Below, piece by piece: positions 33,071-36,774 of a stretch of 36,774 nt of DNA. Origin of the DNA: Pseudomonadales bacterium (GTDB lineage: Bacteria > Pseudomonadota > Gammaproteobacteria > Pseudomonadales > Azotimanducaceae); assembly GCA_029248675.1 (NCBI GenBank), contig JAQWIX010000004.1, positions 1 to 36,774 of the forward strand, in the 5' to 3' direction. The stretch's first letter is position 1. Each line of letters begins with the position of its first letter. The position numbers and the translations under genes are program-made. Below the pieces are notes generated by a model, which was not told the origin of the DNA, ran no database searches, and saw only the letters and a program-made list of their open reading frames with translations.

Positions 33071-33383
33071 GACGGCCTCCTTGATTGAATTTGAACCGCT
33101 TGTCCTCGCTATCGTAACGGGGCGCGGAAAGCATTGGGGGGCACGGACCAAGCATGGTTGGTTCTTCGAACAGTCACTGCACCCCTCCAAACGCAGGTCC
33201 CAAACGTTACGTTCTCGTATGCTCTGGCGCAACTGGGAAAACCTAACCAACGGCCAGCGCTGGTTTGGTCCCCGGCGCTTGAGCGTCAACCGATCACCCT
33301 CATCAATCACTCAGAAGATACGCTCACCGCTCATCCCTGCTAGGCTTAGGGACCGTGACCTTGGCAAGGATAGAGGCCCAAGC
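33071..33383. other. intergenic region between the acyl-CoA dehydrogenase and DUF454 genes
   Basis: 313 bases holding the divergent promoters of both transcription units. It contains the AAGGAGG ribosome-binding site of the dehydrogenase gene (33076-33082). Open frames run through it on both strands but look like non-coding extensions of the neighbouring genes: low-complexity, Arg/Ser-rich, without motifs. I saw no convincing promoter boxes, operator palindrome or RNA gene. Confidence 0.6.
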
Positions 33384-33737
33384 TTGAGATACCTTTGGAT
33401 CGGTTTTGGTTGGTTGTTCGTCGGTTTGGGTGTGATTGGCATCGCGCTACCCCTACTGCCGACCACACCCTTTTTGCTGCTGGCTGCCCTGTGCTTTAGT
33501 CGTGGATCCGAAAAAATCCACAGCTGGCTTTTAAATCACCCAACATTGGGGCCACCAATTCACGACTGGCAAACTAACCGCGCGATTTCACGCCGCAGTA
33601 AGGTAGTGGCGAGCCTCTCCATGATGGCTTTACTCATCATTACCCCCTTGGTCGGGGCGCCACTGTGGGCAGCGGCGCTACAAGGGGCGGTTTTGTGCGT
33701 TGTTGCGACGTTCCTCTGGACTCGACGAGAGCCCTAG
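33384..33737 (+). CDS. DUF454 (YbaN-type) inner-membrane protein
   Basis: A 117-residue membrane protein with the full DUF454 pattern. The first helix is followed by GVIGIALPLLPTTPFLLLAA, then CFSRGSEKIHSWLLNHPTLG and DWQTNRAISRRSKV, and two more helices to the end. The family is widespread in Proteobacteria and has no settled function. I take TTG 33384 as the start because AGAGG lies seven bases upstream and the first conserved helix begins there; the same frame is open for about 315 more bases upstream, but that part is unlike the family. A longer paralog-like relative fragment occurs at 27250-27537. Confidence 0.85.
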   Translation: MRYLWIGFGWLFVGLGVIGIALPLLPTTPFLLLAALCFSRGSEKIHSWLLNHPTLGPPIHDWQTNRAISRRSKVVASLSMMALLIITPLVGAPLWAAALQGAVLCVVATFLWTRREP

Positions 33738-33750
33738 TCGAGGCCCTAAC
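33726..33750. repeat. near-tandem repeat joining two converging stop codons
   Basis: CGAGAGCCCTAG (from 33726) is followed by CGAGGCCCTAAC (33739-33750), the same unit with one base missing. The first CCCTAG supplies the plus-strand DUF454 stop. The CTA of the second supplies the minus-strand stop of the deazaflavin-type reductase gene (33746-33748). Confidence 0.75.
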
Positions 33751-34168
33751 CCCGCCTTAGTCTAACCACGGGAATCTCTCGGTCAGTTTTGGCCTGATAC
33801 TCATTATAGGGAGGCCATATTTCGGCCATTACCTGCCAGATGCGAGCACGGTCATCGCCTTCTACAAGTTCTGCCGTAGCAGAAAACTTATCCGCAGCCA
33901 CCTGAACTTGCACTGCGTTGGAAGCCTCAATGTTTGTGTACCAGGCTGGGTGGTCAGGGTATCCGCCCTTGGAAGCAACAATGATGTGATCATCACCATC
34001 CTTGCCGTAGATCAGCGGCAGCATTCTGGGCGCACCGCTACTTCGACCCGTGGTCGTGAGGAGTAAGGTGGGTACGCCTCGCCAGATATGTCCGTCTTCG
34101 CCGTTGGTTTCTAGATACCGGTTCATGTGATCAACCGCCCAATCTGGCAGCGTTGTTCCTTCACTCAT
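33746..34168 (-). CDS. deazaflavin (F420)-type nitroreductase-family protein
   Basis: A 140-residue split-barrel protein of the DDN / DUF385 family. Characteristic segments are VPTLLLTTTGRSSGAPRMLP, LIYGKDGDDHIIVASKGGYP and HPAWYTNIEASNAVQVQV, and it ends with the ARIWQVMAEIWPPYNEYQ helix. Mycobacterial relatives bind the deazaflavin F420 and reduce quinones or nitro compounds. AGGAG lies six bases before the ATG. Ten bases separate it from the membrane protein gene upstream, so the two are probably one operon. Whether this organism makes F420 cannot be told; FMN use or a non-F420 cofactor is possible. Confidence 0.88.
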   Translation of the reverse strand: MSEGTTLPDWAVDHMNRYLETNGEDGHIWRGVPTLLLTTTGRSSGAPRMLPLIYGKDGDDHIIVASKGGYPDHPAWYTNIEASNAVQVQVAADKFSATAELVEGDDRARIWQVMAEIWPPYNEYQAKTDREIPVVRLRRG

Positions 34169-34177
34169 CTATCTCTC

Positions 34178-34642
34178 CTATTGATGATTTTGTTGAGTTT
34201 CTCTGTTTTCAAAGTCCGTCTGAAACAGGCTGCGCGAGCGCAGCAGCGCAATCATGGGAACCGAAAAAATTAATCCTGCGATGATGCCTGCAGAGATACC
34301 GCCGCCCCGTACATTAACCAGGTTCCAAACCACCATGGCGATCACGATTTGAATGGCATATACCCCGGCCCAGGGCCACATCCACGCTTTCATATGTCGA
34401 AAGCCATAGGCGCCGAAACCGTAGATCAACCAATGCAGTGGCTCGGTGGCTTTTGCCCACCAACCGGTTAGGGAATAGCCAAACCAAATCTCGTGATCCT
34501 CCGCTACCGGCTTCACAAACATGTCAAAGGGCATGTAAATGAATGTCATGTAGAGGCAAAAATAAAAGATAAGACTCATCCACAAAGGACGACGCCGATA
34601 ATCCTCCACAATGGCACTTTTCAAACCGACCATACTCGGCAT
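34178..34642 (-). CDS. four-helix membrane protein of unknown function
   Basis: I do not recognise the family. The 154-residue product has four likely membrane segments: WMSLIFYFCLYMTFIYMP, WLIYGFGAYGF, WAGVYAIQIVIAMVVWNL and ISAGIIAGLIFSVPMIALL. Aromatic residues are abundant (many Trp and Tyr), and the termini are short and hydrophilic, with a polar C-terminus. GGGAG lies seven bases before the ATG. It immediately precedes the deazaflavin-type reductase gene on the same strand, so it may be that protein's membrane partner, for example for quinone access; this is inference from spacing. Confidence 0.75.
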   Translation of the reverse strand: MPSMVGLKSAIVEDYRRRPLWMSLIFYFCLYMTFIYMPFDMFVKPVAEDHEIWFGYSLTGWWAKATEPLHWLIYGFGAYGFRHMKAWMWPWAGVYAIQIVIAMVVWNLVNVRGGGISAGIIAGLIFSVPMIALLRSRSLFQTDFENRETQQNHQ

Positions 34643-34673
34643 TTGATCTCTCCCGCCCCGTTGTACTTCGCAC

Positions 34674-35648
34674 CTAGCCTACTTGATTTGGCAGCGGCTC
34701 TCCCGCAGCAAAAGCACGAATGTTCGCCAGAGCACATTCGCCCATGGCAACCCGAGTTTGGGTGGTACCGCTTCCCATATGCGGCAGTAACACCACGTTT
34801 GCCAGCTCGACCAAGCCCTTGGCCAATTTAGGCTCGGCCTCGTAAACGTCCAAGCCTGCGCCGGCAATCACCCCGCTGCTTAACGCGCGAACCAGGTCAG
34901 ATTCGTGCACCACATCACCCCGAGCCGTATTGATTAGATGGGCCTCGGGCTTCATCAAGGCCAGGGTTTCACTGTTGATCAAATGACGCGTTTGCTCAGT
35001 TGCAGGACAGTGCAGGCTCACAAAATCCGACTGCTCCAGTAGCTCTTCTAAACCGCAATACCGGGCAGGCAGGCCATCGAGAACATGAGCGCTTTGTGGC
35101 CTCCGCCCAGAATACAGGACTTCCATTCCCAAGCCGAAATGGGCCTGACGGGCAAAGGCCAAACCAATACGGCCAAGACCGATAATGCCGAGGGACTTCC
35201 CGGAGACCTGAGTCGACAGCATATGAGTTGGATGCCAGCCAGCCCATTTTCCGGCACGGACTAAGCGCTCGCCTTCAGCGGTTCTGCGCGCTGTACTCAA
35301 TAGTAAGGTCAGGGCAATTTCAGCAGTTGCGTCGGTTAGCACGCCCGGGGTGTTCGTGACTGCTATACCTCGGCGACTGGCCGTCGCCGTATCAATATGG
35401 TTAAAACCCACACCGAAATTGGCCAGTAGTTTAGTTTTCACCTGTGCGGCGCCAAGCAAGTCTGCGGTAATCGCGTCGGTGACCGTAGGGCAAACCACGT
35501 CTGCCCAGGCCAGCGCAGCACCCAGTTCCTCTTGGGTCATTCCGCGGTTTTCTTGGTTGATTCGCAAATCAAAGTGCTCGCCCAAGACCTGCTCCACGGA
35601 CTCGGGCCAGCGTCGTGTTAGAGCCACTCGCAGTTTCACTTTATTCAC
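34674..35648 (-). CDS. D-2-hydroxyacid dehydrogenase (glyoxylate/hydroxypyruvate reductase-like)
   Basis: A 324-residue NAD(P)-dependent D-2-hydroxyacid dehydrogenase. The substrate-side segment NFGVGFNHIDTATA is followed by TNTPGVLTDATAEIAL. The Rossmann loop is GLGRIG (157-162), followed by SGRRPQ, whose arginines suggest NADPH preference. The catalytic set is Arg243 (TARGDVV), the Glu in DVYEAEP and His290 (LLPHMGSGT). The closest functional class is D-glycerate dehydrogenase / glyoxylate reductase. The start is GTG 35648, with AGGGAG five bases upstream. It is divergent from mmsA. The gap to the membrane-protein gene downstream is only 31 bases, so the three minus-strand genes may be one transcript. 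Confidence 0.9.
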   Translation of the reverse strand: MNKVKLRVALTRRWPESVEQVLGEHFDLRINQENRGMTQEELGAALAWADVVCPTVTDAITADLLGAAQVKTKLLANFGVGFNHIDTATASRRGIAVTNTPGVLTDATAEIALTLLLSTARRTAEGERLVRAGKWAGWHPTHMLSTQVSGKSLGIIGLGRIGLAFARQAHFGLGMEVLYSGRRPQSAHVLDGLPARYCGLEELLEQSDFVSLHCPATEQTRHLINSETLALMKPEAHLINTARGDVVHESDLVRALSSGVIAGAGLDVYEAEPKLAKGLVELANVVLLPHMGSGTTQTRVAMGECALANIRAFAAGEPLPNQVG

Positions 35649-35747
35649 AAACTCTCCCTAGGCAGTTTTTCGGCAGTCAAGATTCTTTTGCGGGCAATCT
35701 GAGCATAAACTGTTTCTGTTTCGAAATGAGGGGCATACGAGAGGACT

Positions 35748-36774
35748 ATGAGCAAATCTTATCAACACTTCATCAATGGACAGGTTGTCCAAGGTACATC
35801 CGGACGTAGCAGCGAGATTTTCAATCCAAGCACTGGTGAGGTATCAGGATCGGTAACCCTTGCGACTACCGGAGAGCTGGACGACGCCGTTTCTGCAGCG
35901 AGGGCCGCGCTACCCGAGTGGTCGGCTATGAACCCCCAGCGCCGGGCAAGAGTGCTGTTCAACTTCAAAGCCCTAGTGGAGGCGAACGCCACCGAGCTGG
36001 CACAGATTCTCTCTGAGGAACACGGCAAAGTGCTGGCGGATTCCTTGGGGGACATTCAGCGAGGCCTCGACGTGATCGAGTTTGCCTGTGGTGTGCCGCA
36101 CCTGCTCAAGGGCGAATACACCCCAGGGGCAGGACCCGGCATCGACGTTTACAGTATGCGTCAGCCCGTTGGCGTTGCCGCAGGCATCACACCATTCAAC
36201 TTTCCCGCCATGATCCCTATGTGGATGTTTGGCGTAGCCATCGCAACAGGCTGCACCTTCATTTTGAAACCGTCGGAAAAGGATCCGGGGGTACCCATGC
36301 GTTTGGCAGAACTGATGATGGAAGCCGGCGCACCTGCCGGCGTTCTCAACGTGGTAAACGGCGACAAAGAGGCCGTCGACGCGATCATCAACCATCCAGA
36401 TATTCGCGCTGTGAGCTTCGTTGGCTCATCGGATATCGCCCATTACGTCTACCAAGGTTGTGCTGCTCAGGGTAAGCGAGTCCAAGCCATGGGCGGGGCC
36501 AAAAATCACGGCATTATTTTGCCTGATGCGGACATGCAGCAAGCGGTACAAGACATTACCGGTGCCGCATATGGCTCGGCGGGCGAGCGATGCATGGCGC
36601 TCTCAACTGTGGTGGCTGTCGGCAACGAAACCGGTGACCGTTTCGTTGAGGCCATGACCAGCGAGCTGGGCAAGCTAAATGTGGGAATTTCAACGGATCC
36701 CGCAGCAGACTATGGCCCCGTGGTCACGGCAGCCCATAAGCAGCGGGTAGAGGACTACATTCAAATGGGTGTGG
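35748..36774 (+). CDS. mmsA: methylmalonate-semialdehyde dehydrogenase (CoA-acylating), partial
   Basis: The first 342 codons; the gene runs off the right edge of the window (full family length is about 500). The enzyme oxidises methylmalonate or malonate semialdehyde to propionyl- or acetyl-CoA in valine, thymine or inositol breakdown. The typical MmsA start HFINGQVVQG is present, then AGITPFNFPAMIPMWMF with the oxyanion Asn151, and LKPSEKDPG. The catalytic Cys282 lies in GSAGERCMALS. The CoA-acylating subclass is indicated by the absence of the Glu found in ordinary aldehyde dehydrogenases: the stretch reads QAMGGAKNHG. The ATG is preceded by GAGAGGA at very short spacing. Confidence 0.93.
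   Translation, partial: MSKSYQHFINGQVVQGTSGRSSEIFNPSTGEVSGSVTLATTGELDDAVSAARAALPEWSAMNPQRRARVLFNFKALVEANATELAQILSEEHGKVLADSLGDIQRGLDVIEFACGVPHLLKGEYTPGAGPGIDVYSMRQPVGVAAGITPFNFPAMIPMWMFGVAIATGCTFILKPSEKDPGVPMRLAELMMEAGAPAGVLNVVNGDKEAVDAIINHPDIRAVSFVGSSDIAHYVYQGCAAQGKRVQAMGGAKNHGIILPDADMQQAVQDITGAAYGSAGERCMALSTVVAVGNETGDRFVEAMTSELGKLNVGISTDPAADYGPVVTAAHKQRVEDYIQMGV

Noticed and set aside
33071-33310. N-terminal extension of the acyl-CoA dehydrogenase by 80 residues
   Set aside because: AAGGAGG directly precedes ATG 33070, where family similarity begins; the upstream frame has no conserved features.
33069-33383. N-terminal extension of the plus-strand DUF454 protein by 105 residues
   Set aside because: The extra part is Arg/Ser-rich, unlike the family, and overlaps the dehydrogenase start region; TTG 33384 has a suitably placed AGAGG.
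1-36774. Mobile element, prophage, defence system or CRISPR array
   Set aside because: Every sizeable gene belongs to a housekeeping or metabolic family. I found no transposase, integrase, toxin-antitoxin pair, nuclease-helicase cluster, regularly spaced repeats, or terminal inverted repeats.

Overview
The window is an ordinary chromosomal segment with densely packed genes from a Gammaproteobacterium. I saw no rRNA, tRNA, CRISPR array, insertion sequence, integrase or prophage gene. Protein families (Slt70-type transglycosylase, class 2 PyrD, DdlB-like ligase, PepN, Bat/MoxR operon) and gene order (topA, usp, slt ... pyrD ... moxR/bat ... pepN ... nadK) resemble the Pseudomonas layout as I remember it. 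Base composition looks moderately GC-rich. Together with the acyl-CoA, deazaflavin-type and methylmalonate-semialdehyde genes, this suggests a marine Pseudomonadales/Cellvibrionales-like bacterium; that placement is inference.

Layout. 1-6.4 kb: topA (minus, with a near-consensus sigma-70 promoter), a membrane-anchored unknown, a universal stress protein and slt. 6.4-9.2 kb: a small glutaredoxin, then a tight plus-strand trio: C39-like peptidase, GNAT acetyltransferase, D-Ala-D-Ala ligase-like ATP-grasp. 9.4-11.9 kb: amt and pyrD on the minus strand, with hairpins behind amt. 12.1-19.3 kb: a complete moxR-DUF58-DUF4381-batA-batB/C-batD operon with overlapping genes. 19.3-26.4 kb: pepN, a SnoaL/NTF2-like protein, an XdhC plus MocA-like pair for molybdenum hydroxylase maturation (no hydroxylase in view), nadK and cysE. 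26.4-29.5 kb: a FrnE-type DsbA protein and a coupled DUF454-like / PfkB kinase / D-cysteine desulfhydrase-like operon.

29.5-33.1 kb is the most interesting part: a minus-strand operon of an ACAD10/11-type acyl-CoA dehydrogenase, an aminoglycoside-phosphotransferase-like kinase whose C-terminus looks like a fused DUF6285 domain, and an SDR. This matches the logic of the lvaA-lvaB-lvaC-lvaD module for 4-oxo/4-hydroxy acid (levulinate-type) catabolism, with LvaA and LvaB apparently fused. 33.4-36.8 kb: a second DUF454 protein, a deazaflavin (F420-type) nitroreductase-family protein with a four-helix membrane partner, a 2-hydroxyacid dehydrogenase, and the first 342 codons of mmsA, which runs off the right edge.

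A recurring small-scale pattern is short direct repeats that span stop codons (GNAT, ddl, moxR, NTF2-like, DUF454, possibly pepN). The clearest is five 8-bp units that carry the GNAT stop and the ddl start.
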